A DNA stretch of 64,000 bases from Heliopora coerulea (GCA_030142905.1 JASJOG010000219.1:1-64000); one strand, 5' to 3'. Positions 33,366-45,929 are shown, counted from the stretch's first letter. Program-made: numbers and translations. Notes: generated from the sequence alone by a model not told the origin.

Positions 33366-34017
33366 ACCTAAGCCGCTAACGCACGAACACAAAGCTTCTA
33401 AAAGCCATACAATAAATTCCTTATTGACCTCATTTGTTCGGTCTGTACGGGAAAGTATTTGCCCTTGGCTTTGTCTGCAAAGACCTCACACTCGGTGAAT
33501 AAGTAATCAATATATATATATATATGTATGTATGTATTTCTAAAATTCATTAAAATTCATGAGAAAAATACAAAAGAAAATCATAACCATGTCGGCCCTT
33601 TATATATGATAAAGACGCCTGTGACTTTATGTGTGAAGAAGTTAATTTATCTTGACTTAGAAAACAAATTTCAAAATTTTCTTCGCGAATTAGCGTATTA
33701 GTAGGCACATTTTAGGCGACATCTAAAAAACTCGCAGTACGTGGTTTATCGGGATCTAGAACACTCGGCTCTCGCCTCGTGCTTTAAATCTCAATAAAGC
33801 ACTCCCGCTCTGTTTTTAAATATTACATATAATGCTTTAGTGTTTTTACCGCTTACTTCCAGAGACTCCCCTTATTTTCTTGAGTAAATGACTTCATAAC
33901 GTAGGTGAGTTGCATAATTGAAAAATGTAATTATCTCTGACTCTGGAGCGAGATGAGATGAGAACTAAAAACACATTCTTTCTCGTTTCAAAGATGTTTC
34001 AAATATGATCAAAATTG
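33366..34017. other. no gene recognised
   Basis: AT-rich sequence with a short TA/TG tract near 33510. Nothing supported up to the start of copy B. Confidence 0.4.
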
Positions 34018-34115
34018 AGAAGACGATTGTTTCGTCGCTTTGACACTTTTAAATCAATGAGAAATAGATAATTTTTTGCATACTGTGATAGAAAAATAAA
34101 ATGAGGTCATGAGTC

Positions 34116-34200
34116 ATGTTTATGTCTGTATACTATTCTAAAGGAATGCGTGGAGAAAATGGTGAACAAAGAGATGGAGGTTCAACATCTGCTAGCACAG
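34116..34200 (+). CDS. gene B exon 1: leader of a death-domain protein
   Basis: Starts at the Met in MFMSVYYSKGM because the upstream ATG (34101) is followed at once by TGA. 28 codons plus one base to the donor ACAG|GTGAGA at 34200/34201, phase 1. It ends in a Gly/Ser/Thr linker (GGSTSASTG). With exons 35445-35507 and 39210-39484 it yields one open frame of about 140 residues. Copy A has the homologous exon at 456-555. No signal peptide or membrane segment is clear, so a cytoplasmic adaptor is likely. The start codon is the least certain part. Confidence 0.55.
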
Positions 34201-34370
34201 GTGAGAAAATGTGTACTACAGTTAGTATCAGAAATATAATTCAATATTTGTTTGAAAACATAAGTAATGTACTTCAATATTGATAATTTACTGAAAAGAA
34301 ATATTTTGTGACTTTTGCAAAGAAAGTGATAATCTTGGGATTTGATTTTCCGGGCGGAATGTGCAATCGC

Positions 34371-34715
34371 AATATAAAGATAAGAGCCCCGCTCAGAAAT
34401 TCTGAAATTTATCACTATAGTAAAGGAGGTAAGTCGAAAAGTTTGAAAACATGTTTACTAACGTTTCGTTGAGGATTGCAACATCTTCATAGTATAGATT
34501 TACAAAGTTGAGAAAAAAACTATTTATATGCATCTTTAATTACATACTTCATATAATTACATACATATATAATTTTTCTCACCTTTGTAAATCTATGCTC
34601 TGAAGATGTTGCACGCCGCAACGAAACGTTAGTAAACATGTCTTCAAACTTTTCGACTTCCTTTACTATGGCGATACGTTCAAGAATTCTGAACTGGGCT
34701 CTTATCTTTATATTG
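34371..34715. repeat. inverted repeat with hammerhead motifs (intron 1, copy B)
   Basis: Counterpart of 726-1066 with the same arms, kept after duplication. The left arm's hammerhead copy is more damaged here (GAGGATTGCAAC in place of the GCGGCGTGTAAC word). Confidence 0.75.
34599..34635 (+). ncRNA. hammerhead ribozyme-like motif, copy B
   Basis: CTGAAGA (34602-34608), stem II GTTGC/GCAAC, GAA, A-C-G-T-T, and the short stem I GCT/AGT, all identical to the copy at 950-986. Minimal stem III. The core is unchanged although surrounding sequence has diverged. Confidence 0.55.
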
Positions 34716-35444
34716 TGTTTGCAAAGAAAGCTTTAAGTTTTAAAACATTTTATGCTTAGACTGAACCTCATTGAACAAGATAAGGAAAGAACAAATTGAA
34801 TTTTTTCAAGATTAATTTATTATCCAATTTTGGGAGCATCGAAATACGGATGGATATATCTGAGACTATGACCAAGAGAAAGCTATAAACGGAACTCTTG
34901 GGCAGAGATTATATAGTTTGTTTGAATTGTTTACGAGTCCATATGCAACAGATGATGAATTAAAGCCAAGCAAATAATACTAATGCCACAGAAACTATCA
35001 TAATCACCTAAAGTTTCCGGTTTCGACGCTTCGAGGGAATAAATGGTGTATGTTGAACAGTTTAAGAGTGTTTCTCACAGTTTTTTCTTGTTTTGATACT
35101 GCTTTTAATCTGAAAACCAGCTACATTGTGAATTTTGCAATTGTCTATTGTGACTGAAACTGGAACTTTGTTTGCTGAAGATTTCCATGTTAAATAGCGA
35201 AGCAATGATCTTCTTAAACTGTAATTGAAATTCCTTGAAATTTTCCTTTATTCAAAAATTTGAAAGAATAAGGTTGATAGGATTCATAATTGCTTGAAAA
35301 TACAAATTGGTAGTCTTTGTCATGCTGGTTAATGGGTAACTGTCATTATGAAAAATGTGTAGCAAGAAACTAGGTGGCATGAAATAAGAAGTGGCAAACT
35401 AACACAATTCACTGAGATTCAATAGCTTTTTATGGTAATTACAG
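34716..35444. other. intron 1 of gene B, remainder
   Basis: No frame conserved with copy A. Ends in the acceptor TTACAG (35439-35444). Confidence 0.5.
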
Positions 35445-35507
35445 CACAAAAACCAAACAGCGGTTTGGGGTTGGATAGGCCAGATGGATCTACCTCTGTT
35501 AACTCAG
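35445..35507 (+). CDS. gene B exon 2: 21-residue linker microexon
   Basis: 63 bases, phase 1 on both sides, acceptor TTACAG and donor CAG|GTAAGA. It encodes a polar linker ending DGSTSVNS. Compared with copy A the length and splice sites are unchanged while several residues differ, with no stop or indel. Noncoding neighbours show indels over the same distance, which favours coding constraint. It joins exon 1 (G|CA, Ala) to the death-domain exon (G|AA, Glu). Confidence 0.65.
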
Positions 35508-36794
35508 GTAAGAAAATGTATCCTACATAACAAGTGCTCTATTTAATGCCCGTTTGTTTGGCACAACTGTCGTATATGATAGTTCGTTTTAATGTGGACG
35601 AGTTGCTCTAAGTCGTTTCGGAAGGCATTGCAATATTACCTCCAAAACGAATGCAAGAATTGTCCCCTTGTGACAACTTTATATAAGCTAAATAGTGGTA
35701 AGCAAACGAGTTGGATCAAATCAGGAGAGGTAACCAAAAACGCACTGTATTCAGCAAGGCGTGTGCTCTCCCAATGTATTCATCCTCCAGACAAGAACCA
35801 AAGGTCTGAGAAGGCTTGGATAGTAATCTCGATATCGTGGGTCCTACTGTGAACAAGATGACAGTGGTGACAAAATCTCGTTTTGCGTTTGTATGTTTAT
35901 ACATTAATCAATCAAATTACGCAAATTTCCAGGTTTCGTACATTGCGATAAATGAAAAAAAAATAACAACGTTTGGAATATTCTTGTAAGTTTTTAAACG
36001 TATGGTTGACGAAGTGTTTCGGTTTTATCACATGGAGAAACTCATAGGTTACTAGATAGACCTTAGCGCAATGAAATAAGGAGATAAATTTGCATAATAT
36101 CGTTAAAATGTTAAGATGGCCGCAATGGGACTCTTATATTTCTAAGGTTTTCTGGAAGAACATGCGGCACACCTTTTTACGAAGTCCCCTTTTCAGCTCA
36201 AATCCACTTCGGCCATGAAATCTTGATTGTCACCTAACTGTTGATTGAAAATCAGTTGGGGTATCCACTGAGATATCTTATAAGTCCTGGAAGACGGTAG
36301 TGTAATAACGACCATTCGCCTATTTTTTCATTTTTCTAAATTAGTAAATATCGTGTTCATTTTCTCTCTTTGGGGTCAAATAATTCCTTAACAATTCCCC
36401 TTGCGACTCGTTGTGTAAATTATTGTGAGTTCTTTTTTAAAATTTCGCTTGCGGTTTGGCTTTTTTATGAGAAGTTTACATGCATTGCTTATAATAGCTT
36501 AATTCACCGTGTTATCAGGCTTCCTTCCAGTTTGTCATGTCCACAACTTTCTGCAATGCAGCTGTAGTGACTAAGCACCCTGTACAGCTGTGATTGTTGA
36601 GGTTCACCCTCTAACTCCAGGCTTGCATAGGTAAATACAGGGTTATGCACCTTAAAAACATGTTTCCCAATAAGAACTGATATATAATTGCATAGTATTC
36701 TTTAAACACACACCCCAGCACCCACAGTTGATTTTCGTTTCCTGATTCCTGGTTTAGTTTACAGCAACATTATTTCAAGTGCTTTAAAGTTTTG
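35508..36794. other. intron 2 of gene B, first part
   Basis: Collinear with copy A; no frame kept. The minus-strand LINE follows. Confidence 0.5.
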
Positions 36795-38635
36795 AAAGTA
36801 GCAGTAGTAGTAGTAGAATCGTTTATTAAAAATTCCATATTTTGCAGTCAAAGACTGAATTTCATATGTGGTTAAACTACAAAACTTAGACTTTATTTAC
36901 AATTTTTGCATGTAATAACTATTGGAATAGTGAATAATAAAAGACTTCCAATAACAATCGGTACGATAGTTATAGTAATTGAAAGTTCTACTTCTCCTTA
37001 ATCGAGAAGAGCATGAGCTGTTTAGTGGAGGTAGAAGACCTCCAAGATTATGATCTTCAAATTCAAAAATCTCATTAAATGGTTTAAGAGAATTAGCCTC
37101 CCTCTGGCATAAAGTTTGTAGACGCCAGTTTCCTCCAGTGCCTCCTCATAGTTAAGGCCTAGGTAAATTATGTTCATGGCTCGTCTCTGTATCCCTTCCA
37201 TGTCTTCGGATAGATATTTAGGAAGGTAACTGTGAAACAAATCGCATGCGTACTCCAGCACCGATTTAATTATACTACTATAAAAGCATACTAAATCCCC
37301 CGTGTAAACGTCCACATGCTTCAGTTGTCCAAGAAGGTACAGACATTTGGCAGCCTTGTTGGTAATGGTATCTGCATGATCGTTCCACTTCAAGTCATTT
37401 TTGATTATAACTCTCAAGACTTTAGCGGAAGATACCCTCTTAAATGGTTGGGCATCTAAACCAACTGGATTAGAAGATGGTGAGGATATCTTAAAACAAA
37501 TAACTAACTCCTTGCACTTAATTGGATTAAGTTGGAAGTGATTTTCTAGTGACCAGCTAGAAATATGGTCAATAGGTACTTGTAAACGACTGTCAGCCGA
37601 GGTCGAGACCATTTCGGAGATAGAGGTATCGTCAGCGATTTTCAACATAGGGAATGACTCATTTGGCGACATAAGGTCGTTTATCATAACTATAAACAGT
37701 CCCGGCCTAACCGTGTTTCTTGACGTACCGCAGCGAGAACATTTAGCCTACTGGAAAAACAATCACCATTTAGTTTGACCCTCTGCTGCCTGCTTCTCAG
37801 AAAGTCGATAATCCTGCTGACAATGGTAGGTTTAACCCCAAGTCCGAACAGTTTAGCAATCAATAAGTGATGGTCCACTAAGTTGTAGGCTTCCCTGAAA
37901 TCAAAGGAGGGCAATTCGTACAGTCGAACCAATGGAACATTAATATCAGAGCTAATGTAGTTCATGAACCTGGAATAAAACAAAATTTACCTTAGTCAAT
38001 AGAAAATAGTATAGCTGTTTTAAGGTCTCTTTCGATTATTATGCTTTCAGCTATTTTTGATAAGGTAGACGTTATAGAAATCAGTCTAAGGTCTTTATTG
38101 GAGTCACTAACTGCAGTTACCTTGGGTATTGGGAGAGACATCCGCCAGTTTCCAGACGCGAGAGACTTTGCACTCACGGAAGGAGCTGTTCAGAATATCG
38201 GTAATCTCAAAAGCTGTGACGTCTGCATATTCTCTCAATACCAAAAAAGGAAGATCGTCCGGACCGCCAGCACGTGATTTACTCACCGCCTTCAGCTTCG
38301 AGACAACAATAGATCCCTTGACATTAATTGCTGTATCATCTTCTCTGGCCGCACATATAAACTCAGACAATGATAAACAATTCTGCATTGCGCTGACAAA
38401 GGCTTCTTTGATCTTTTCACATAGCACACTGTTTTCATAGGCTAATTCTGAGCGGAGGACAGTTTTCAGGTCACGCCTAGATGCTTTTGTAGTGCCACAC
38501 ACCTGTTTGACCTCTTTCCACCAGTCACGGGCTTTTATATCACGTTGACCGCTGACTTTATTCTGCTGATAAACCTAGTGAAAAGGCTTCCTTTCGTGGT
38601 TGGCTTTGTTTTGCAGGATCTTGAACAGCTCCATT
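36795..38635 (-). mobile_element. decayed CR1-like LINE in intron 2 of gene B
   Basis: The frame 37687-37022 gives LKIADDTSISEM (intact A-D-D box), IKCKELVICF, ILYARG-like and other thumb residues. 37983-37690 gives FDFREAYNLVDHHLL, 38177-37992 ISITSTLSKIAESIIIERDL, and 38502-38107 the N-terminal RT linker. Breaks differ partly from copy A, so decay continued after duplication. The endonuclease part is missing. Confidence 0.85.
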
Positions 38636-39209
38636 CGCGAGCTAAAAGTATGCTCCAAACCATTAACTTATTAAACTAATATTGGAAGATTGTATAAGTA
38701 GTCACTTTTCTGTATGAAGTAAAGGCTTGGCAAAAATGAAATCAACTGGCAATTGACTAATGCTTAACACAATTATTCTGTGGTAAGTATACAAATGCGT
38801 GAAAATGTGGAAAGTACACAACAGCCTAAAGTTGTAGACGAAATTTAAATGAATTCAAGAAGCTGATTATGGTTTGTAACACAGAAAATAATACATTATC
38901 GTAAATATTAATGGGCTGGTTACGCGGAAGGAATTCATCCACGGGCTCAAATGTCAGCTCGGCAAACCGGGATAAAACTTAAAGTTTGAGGCCGAGTTGA
39001 AATTTTTGCCGCGTAATGGTAACTAAACTTTTAAAGAGATTTTTTAGGGGAGGTCAGGCTAACATATGAGTCATCTTTGAAATTTTCCAGATATAATTAT
39101 TTGCTGAAAACATTTGTCGTTATAGTATCTCCATGACAAACATCTTCGGTTCTTGTAAGCTGATTCGTTGCCCTATTTTTAACCGTTTTTCGTTTAAAAA
39201 TTTTAATAG
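38636..39209. other. intron 2 of gene B, last part
   Basis: 38800-39120 aligns with 6605-6935. Ends in a weak but usable acceptor TTTTAATAG (39201-39209). Confidence 0.5.
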
Positions 39210-39484
39210 AACTGCTTGAAGGAGAAATTGGTGGAATAGCAAACAGAATTGGGCACAACTGGAGGCAAGTCGCCTTGCGGACCAATCAATTCCAATCACA
39301 CGAGATTGACAAAATATTTTATTCAAGAGTGAATCAAGATGAAACGTCAAAAGCTCTAGACATGCTGACCCGCTACCAAAAGATGTGTGGAACAAGAGAG
39401 AATTTGGTGCATGCTCTCAATCGCCTGAAGCTTTACGATGTAGCAAAGAAAGTGGCGTCTGGATATTTTGTGTATAATGAATAA
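39210..39484 (+). CDS. gene B exon 3: C-terminal death domain
   Basis: A phase-1 acceptor at 39209 (G|AA, Glu) opens 90 further codons to TAA at 39482-39484. The peptide has the six-helix death-domain pattern: GGIANRIGHNWRQVAL (helices 1-2 with the conserved Trp), HEIDKIFYSR (helix 3), DETSKALDMLTRYQ (helix 4), RENLVHALNRL (helix 5) and YDVAKKVASG (helix 6). The length, about 90 residues, is typical. Death domains assemble with other death domains in apoptosis and innate immune signalling (MyD88, FADD and similar adaptors). With only a Ser/Thr-rich leader in front, the product looks like a stand-alone adaptor or a decoy. The homologous exon in copy A is truncated. Confidence 0.8.
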
Positions 39485-42400
39485 TGTATGCATTTGAAGA
39501 ACTAAATTTCTTTTTCAAACTTCAACGTCCTGTGAACAATACGAGTCACTTGAATTTTTAACAGCGCCGGCTGAATTTAGACATTCTGCGAAGTTTCTAT
39601 GTTTAACATGTAAAATCACGTCTAGGAAAAACAATAAATGTTGATTTTTTCTAGGGATACTGGAAATTTACGCTTTTACTTTTATACTTATGACCAAATA
39701 CCCCACGATTAAGCGAAGAGAAAATTCAACTCTTTACAGGGCCTACTGGCCGATTATTTTTGAGGTCTTTTAGGTCAGTCACTTCAGCATGCGATCCTGC
39801 AGGATGTCTTCATTGAAAGACCGAGAATATTCCACGTGAAGGGCAACTGGACTCCTCTGCGAGCATACGACAAAACGAAAAGCATGAGCAGGGCCGTAGC
39901 TAGCCCGTCAAAGTTGGGGAGGGGGGGGGGGGGGTGTGCCGAACGAAAATTTCCGAATGACAAAGGTTTTTGTAAGAATCTTTCCGACTTAGATCAAGTG
40001 GGAAGCCGAAGCCCCGAGGAAGCCTGTTTAAAATCCAGATGAGAAATCAAAATAAAAGTACATTCATTATGGGCAAAGGTATCATATGAGTAGAAAACTC
40101 GCATATATAGGCTTTTGTTATCTATGTGTCTACAAACTTCTATAAAATTTGTCAATTTAATAGAATTTTCATGGTTCACTTCATTGAAATAGTGTTGAAT
40201 TAAATAGTGTTCATTCGTTGCTTTCCGAGTGGATAAGTTGTTTTCTGAATATCGCAATTTCAAAAAGTTGGGGGGTGAAACACCCCCAATACCCTTCCTC
40301 GTCATGGCCCCGCACACCAGAAACGGGAGGCCCTTTTGCTTACTTGATAGGTCATTTTTTGACATTGTTATAACTAAAAAATCTAAAACTATATTTGGTC
40401 TCTCGATTTGTCGCATTCTTATGGAGGAAAGTGCGAGGAACAAACGTATGGTCGCGTACGACCCTACTAGCTGGTTAAGGGTTAGAGAAGGTAAGTTTTG
40501 ATTTGGCCATTATTACTGAATGAACAGAAAAATTCCGTCTCTGAAACAGCGACAAAATATGCGACTTTCTGATAGAATCGAAATAATGCAATTTCAATTT
40601 CTATCATCTTTTTTTAAGTACTCATATCATGGGTTTTCGAGATGATACTGTTTCGTTTATGTTTTATGTTCTAATTTTTAAAATCAGTTAAACACCCAAC
40701 AAACTATCACACTTGGCAGTATTTTTGCAGTTAAATACTGATTTATTTAACGAAAACCAATGGTTATCACTGCCCGTTTTCCAAGAATAGAAATTGATTG
40801 GGGGTATAAAACTGGGACAATCTACTGAGATTGCCTTAATGTCGTTTTATATTACAGAAATTGGTTTGAAATGAAGGAACTCTGATTTTCGTAAAAAGGC
40901 TAAAAATTGATGGAACTGAAATGCAGTTGTTTGCTTTTGTACAGTCATATTTGAGTATTAAAAACGGCTAGCCGCGATGAGCGGACGATTAAAGGATACA
41001 GGTTATTCCAAAGGGAATAATTGTGAAATCTAAGGGTCCGTTTACACATGTGATATTTTTGCTTCACGATTGAAATCTTGCCGGATGTGCTAAACTGACA
41101 AGAACATCGAGGAGGAATTGGAGCGGATCAAAAGAGGATATATTGCTCCATGGCTGTCGTGGATTTATTACATACACCAGGACGACAGTTGCAACATACA
41201 ATATCGGACGTGTACATGGGCCGTATCAATCCACTTTTATTACGACCGAAGTTCCTTTTTTTAATAAGGAGTCCCTCGACAATCTTGTTTTCGAAATAAC
41301 TTTGTACTGTATAACAAGCATCGAGGGCGGCAGACACGTGGGGAGGGCTGTGGGGTATTCACCCCCCACAAAACCTAAAAGGTGGGGGAATAGCCCCACC
41401 AATGGTGACATTGTCCCCAATCATTTTGCCGCGAAGCAAAGCCTTTATTGTTATCATGGTTAGCCGTGCAAAGAATTCGAATGAGAACTGAGCTATTTTG
41501 ACCAGCAACAAGCCACTGAAAACCTGAAATACATTCAACTACTAAAATAAAGATGAAATGCAGTGAATTTTTATTGCCGTTTCTCGAAAGACTCGTCACG
41601 CTGTAGACGAAAAAAAAAATAAAGTGTTTGTAAAAAAGGAACAAAGAGTTAACAGAAACTTAAAAATACAAAAAGTTCAATGAGAAGAATTAGTACAACA
41701 GCACGCCTCAGAATTCGGAAAATTGTGCTTTTTAGACAGTGACCCCAGAGTCCCCAATGATTTCTTGAACATTTGGACCTCGCCCTCACAAAACTCAAAC
41801 TGTTCTGCCGTCATTGAAAACCATCAATGCTAATGCAACTATCAATGCAAATTGAAACTGTTATAGCCTCACGTGGTGCTACCATGTATTGTTTGCAAGT
41901 TCCAGCTTTACCCCTTCCTATTAAAACTCCTTCACTATCGCCTGGGCTTTATCTGTGACTTCATTTCCTTTGTTGGTGATGAAGTCAGTCAAAAACGTTT
42001 TATTCTCAAGCTGCTGTTGAACCATCAAACAAACCAGTTCTATCAATACTTTGTCGTCTTCCTCAACTAAATTATTCCCGACAGTTCACTGACGGTTAGT
42101 CTACTTTCTGTTCAGGCCTTTCCCTTCCCTTTCTACCTTTTCCTTGTAGCAATCGCACTATCGGTATTCAGTGGCTAGAAAGTTCGGGTTGATTTGGGTT
42201 CTCGAATGTACCTTTGTCTTCCTTTGTCATGGATGCTTACAACTCACAAGCGTTATAATGAGCGTTGTGCCTGTCACCGATATTAACTTTAGCTGCACGT
42301 TTCATCCAGACATTGAGCACCCAGACATCGGTTCTTTCGGCCAACTTGACCACAGTATAGTAATATTTCCTATTGTGTGTGTTTGTGCTGGAAAATTTAA

Positions 42401-42640
42401 ATCACAAGTCCAACTTGGCTTGACACCCCCCTTCGTCGGTTTAATTTGCAACGACCCTGATCCCACTGGGCTTGCCAGACTTCATGAAAGAACTCACTGT
42501 TAAACGTAAGAGTAGAAGGTGACAAAAACAATAGACTACTTTATCCACTGCTGTGTCGTATTTTTCAACAAACCAAACGCCCGACAGTTATTTTTTGAGT
42601 TACAGATTGAGTCATAAGAGAAAGACGAAAGAGACATTGT
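39485..42640. other. long stretch without a recognised gene
   Basis: 39888-39920 has a CAGGGCCGTAGCTAGCC word followed by a G run, like a hAT-type terminus, and 40268-40310 and 41340-41400 have GGGGTG...CACCCC hairpins that may be matching internal pieces; I could not pair two ends. Other frames up to 110 codons have no recognisable motif. Confidence 0.4.
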
Positions 42641-42652
42641 GAACAAAATGTG

Positions 42653-42704
42653 ATGAATGTCAAACATCCATTTGGACCGACTGACGGAGAAATCGTTCAG
42701 TTAG
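42653..42704 (+). CDS. possible leader exon of a further paralogue
   Basis: An ATG followed by 17 codons in all (about VKHPFGPTDGEIVQL) ends at a phase-1 donor TTAG|GTGAGA. The donor is followed by AAAATGT, as at the leader exons at 555/556 and 34200/34201, and the region before the ATG (AACAAAATG) also resembles theirs. No partner exon was found downstream, so this could be chance or a solo duplicate. Confidence 0.25.
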
Positions 42705-44353
42705 GTGAGAAAATGTTATCGACATGAAAACTATTCCGTTTAAAAATTTTCGAATGCCATAAGTACGTTTTCACTGATGGCCTGCTCGCTATCGTTGTGA
42801 AATATCAAAGTTTCTTCGTTGACACGGTGGTACTTAACATTCCCAGCTATTTCTTGGGTTAGTGCAATGGCCAAGCGTATGATTGCGTGGCGCTCATAAA
42901 ATGAATTGGACGTTCTAACATGGTGATGACCAGACTACATTACTCGTTCAAGAGATGAGCTTTTATTCATAGTCGTGATTCAAAGACGCGGAACGTTCCG
43001 AGACTTGAGTAAAGCGTACAAAAACATAGGCCGCTAAACGAGCGTTTTTCACTTTTCGAAAGTCGAGCAACATCCCAAGTGTTTGGATCACAGTATCCAA
43101 ACAAGTGAATCCATTTGGTATTTCGTTTATAAAATAACAACAGATGAAAAGGAGTTAACTTAATAAAAACACAATGATGAAGTAAGCAATTCTCCCGAAA
43201 ATCATAAACTACGCACCAATCAGAGGCAAGCTTATGAAGATCGAACCGTGATCAACAAAGCGAAGCCATTTCAACGCGGTGAAGTATGTTTTTTAAAGTG
43301 TTTTTTAAAGCTATTTGAATTTGCTACGAATTCCTGAAAGACTGGGCTAAAAATTCCTTAGACTGGACAGAATTTCCTTAAAATAGTGATGGAGCCTTTT
43401 TTGTAGGAAAATAATGCCCTGCAGAGCTTTAAGTAATAAAAAATTCAGTTTTTCTGGAATCTTCACATTTATTTTTGAGCATATTTTCAGAATTGATGCT
43501 ATTCTTCTTTTCGAGAGTGAGACTGTTTGGGATCATTATTCGTCCCAGATCCCTATGTTCTTGCTGAAATGCCTCGTTTAGCTGTGTAATGATAGTACCG
43601 GTACACAATTATTCAAGGGTAAGAAGCTTGGAGTGTGTTGCCGAGGTTCGCACTAGAACGTGACGACTGAAACCAGGTAACCGTGTGGTGACTGGGACTG
43701 AAAAATTAAGAATATTTATTTACCTGATATCCTATCGCCTAAGATTCAAGATAATCCTGAAATGTCAATAGTTCTAAGATTCAGAATTATTGCGAGTGTC
43801 ATGATTAGGATTAAGGCTGCGATTAGAGTAAGGATTCTAATCCTAACCCTAATCCTAACCTTAATCCTAACCGTAGACAAGTTACCCCTGGTGACATTTT
43901 AACCTAAAATCCAACGACTTTTTCCAACAAGTTATCAAGTAAATAAGTATTGTTAATTATCTAGTCCCAGTCTCCACATGCTTATCTGGTCTCAGTGGTT
44001 ACGTTCCAGTGCCGACCCTTGGAGAGGGCCTTGGGGGAGGAAGAGGGGGCGCCTTCAGCAATATTTGACCCAGGCGAATTACCATTTAGGTACAGCCCTG
44101 GGGAATAAGACAATGATCTCGGATCAGAAAGAGTTCTTACCTGGTTATAAATATTGTCGGAACGCAGTAGCAGACCAACTAGCATTTTAATAAAGGTCTA
44201 AGAAATAGCAATTCGCGCGCGAGAAAAAGAAAAGGACATGGTATTTAGTTGAAACTGGAAAACCAAGCGAGAATGGTGGTGTATAAGGAAAATTAGAGTC
44301 CAGAAAGAACTCGGAATAAATCCAACAAACTCAGCCTAAGATTAATGTACCAT
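42705..44353. other. no gene recognised
   Basis: Nothing but a short telomere-like array at 43836-43872. Confidence 0.4.
43836..43872. repeat. short telomere-like array (CCTAAY)n
   Basis: About six degenerate units CTAATC/CTAACC/CTTAATC in tandem. Resembles TTAGGG-type repeats but is short and imperfect. Confidence 0.45.
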
Positions 44354-44926
44354 TACCGTATTTCCCGGCGTACAAGCCGAACCGGGATATAAATCGACCC
44401 CTTATTTTTTGACCGAAATATCATGATTTTTACAATACCCCGTGTATAAGTCGAGTCCGTCAAATTAAGTAGTTACCAGACACAGAATAGTGTTCGCAGA
44501 AACGTTGATAACATGGCAAATCTTTTAAAGCATATTTTTTAATCATTAAGAGCTTATTTTCATATAGAAAAACTACACATACAGTACCGGTATTTACTAA
44601 AGCTACTTACAATTTACTTTACGTAATATATTTTAGTATACTAGTCTTGTAGATGAATAAACAATGGATATTAAAATGTCTGTGCATCAAAATCACTCAA
44701 ACTCTTCATCGCTATCGTCAGACTGATCGAAAAGTTCATGAAATTGTTCCATGGTGATGCGGCCGTCGAAAGTGTCAGCCGTTTCTTAGTCTTCAAGAGG
44801 ACTGGGACTAGTATATTTGATCTCTAAATTTGCTCAATTTCATGACCCTTCGTATAAGTCGAGGTGGACTTTTAGACATCAATTTTGGGTCCTAGAAAAT
44901 CGACTTATACGCCGGTAAATACGGTA
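44354..44926. mobile_element. deletion derivative of a pogo-like DNA transposon
   Basis: TIRs TACCGTATTTCCCGGCGTAC and, inverted, TACCGTATTTACCGGCGTAT at the two ends. Inside is only the tail of a transposase gene on the minus strand. Terminal TA fits a Tc1/mariner-pogo type insertion. Confidence 0.75.
44693..44785 (-). pseudogene. C-terminal acidic tail of a pogo-like transposase
   Basis: The minus frame reads TADTFDGRITMEQFHELF and ends in DQSDDSDEEFE before TGA. An acidic tail of this type closes CENP-B/pogo DDE proteins, as also at 28.7 kb. The DDE core is gone; an in-frame TAA lies just upstream. Confidence 0.5.
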
Positions 44927-45929
44927 TTCATCGCCAATGTTTCGTCCCTATCTCAGAGCATCATCACAGACTGGGCAATACGGTGATAAAACTGGACTTA
45001 CATGCCATGAAAATAAGTAAAGCGAATGAATTAAAGCTATCTAATTACAAGTCTACCTAAAAACATCTTAAAAATAAAGGATGAAGTAGATAAAGGTATT
45101 AAAATATTAAAGTAAGGAAAGTGGGAAGACCCTAGGTTAACGTTATAAGACGGTTTTATTTTATTTATGAGAAGACCTTCTCTTCAAAGAAGCTCAAAGC
45201 TGAAGAAAGGCGAACTTAAGATGGCGAAGTCGCAACATGAAAAAGAATGTTCAATGACGTCATTATGGACATAAATGCTGGAGAAGTAGTGAGTTGTTAA
45301 TATGTTACTTTTAAAAAAGTGATATTCTCTTTAAAATAATCGGGAGTGAGGAATCAGGTGGGAATCATAATCTAAAGAAAAATATTAATACCCACCATTT
45401 GTTCCGTCTTTTATGCTGGACATTTATATTTGTTCCAAAATTGTAATATTCCTTCATGGGAGAAGATGCGCATGTGCACATAAAGGCAAGCAGGGCCAGA
45501 TCTAAGGTCCTCTGTGAGAGGAAATTCACATGCCAAGAAACAACTACGATCACACGTACACTGGTGTATTTAAATATAGAACAATTATTCACAGAAGTGG
45601 AGGTAAATATCTACACCATTCGATGACACTGAGGTAAATAATCGTTTTAGCGTATATCTCGCATAATTGTTTTCAAATATATTTTTTAAAATTTTAAAAA
45701 CAATTTTACGAAATGTCCACTTGTCGCCCACTCATCATATGTAAACAAAACATTTTGAAACACATACTGAGTACATTTATCGCTAAAAAAGTAAATTAGA
45801 TACAAATCTTTGAATACTTAAATGCTAAATTTCGTCGCTTTTTTGATGTTGTCTGGTAGGGCGACTTCGTTTATTAAAGAGACGTTGTTCTTCCGTAACT
45901 CAAACAAAACTGGACGCCATCTTGTTTTG
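44927..45929. other. no gene; possible Penelope-like remnant at 44940-44990
   Basis: On the minus strand CTCTGAGATAGGGACGAAAC near 44945-44980 resembles the hammerhead-bearing end of cnidarian Penelope-like elements, but the core CTGANGA is not intact. Otherwise nothing. Confidence 0.3.

Larger units (their letters stand above)
34018..38635. repeat. segmental duplication, copy B
   Basis: Collinear partner of 374-5060 in the same orientation. Copy B lost the LINE endonuclease part and about 1.5 kb present in A between 5060 and 6600. Similarity resumes at 38800-39120. Confidence 0.85.

Noticed and set aside
39888..40330. hAT element beginning CAGGGCCGTAGC
   Set aside because: A matching inverted end and 8-bp duplication could not be found.
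43836..43872. Chromosome end or fused telomere
   Set aside because: The array is only about six degenerate units inside normal sequence; too weak for a telomere claim.
44940..44990. Hammerhead ribozyme on the minus strand
   Set aside because: GAAAC remains, but CTGANGA and stem II are not intact.
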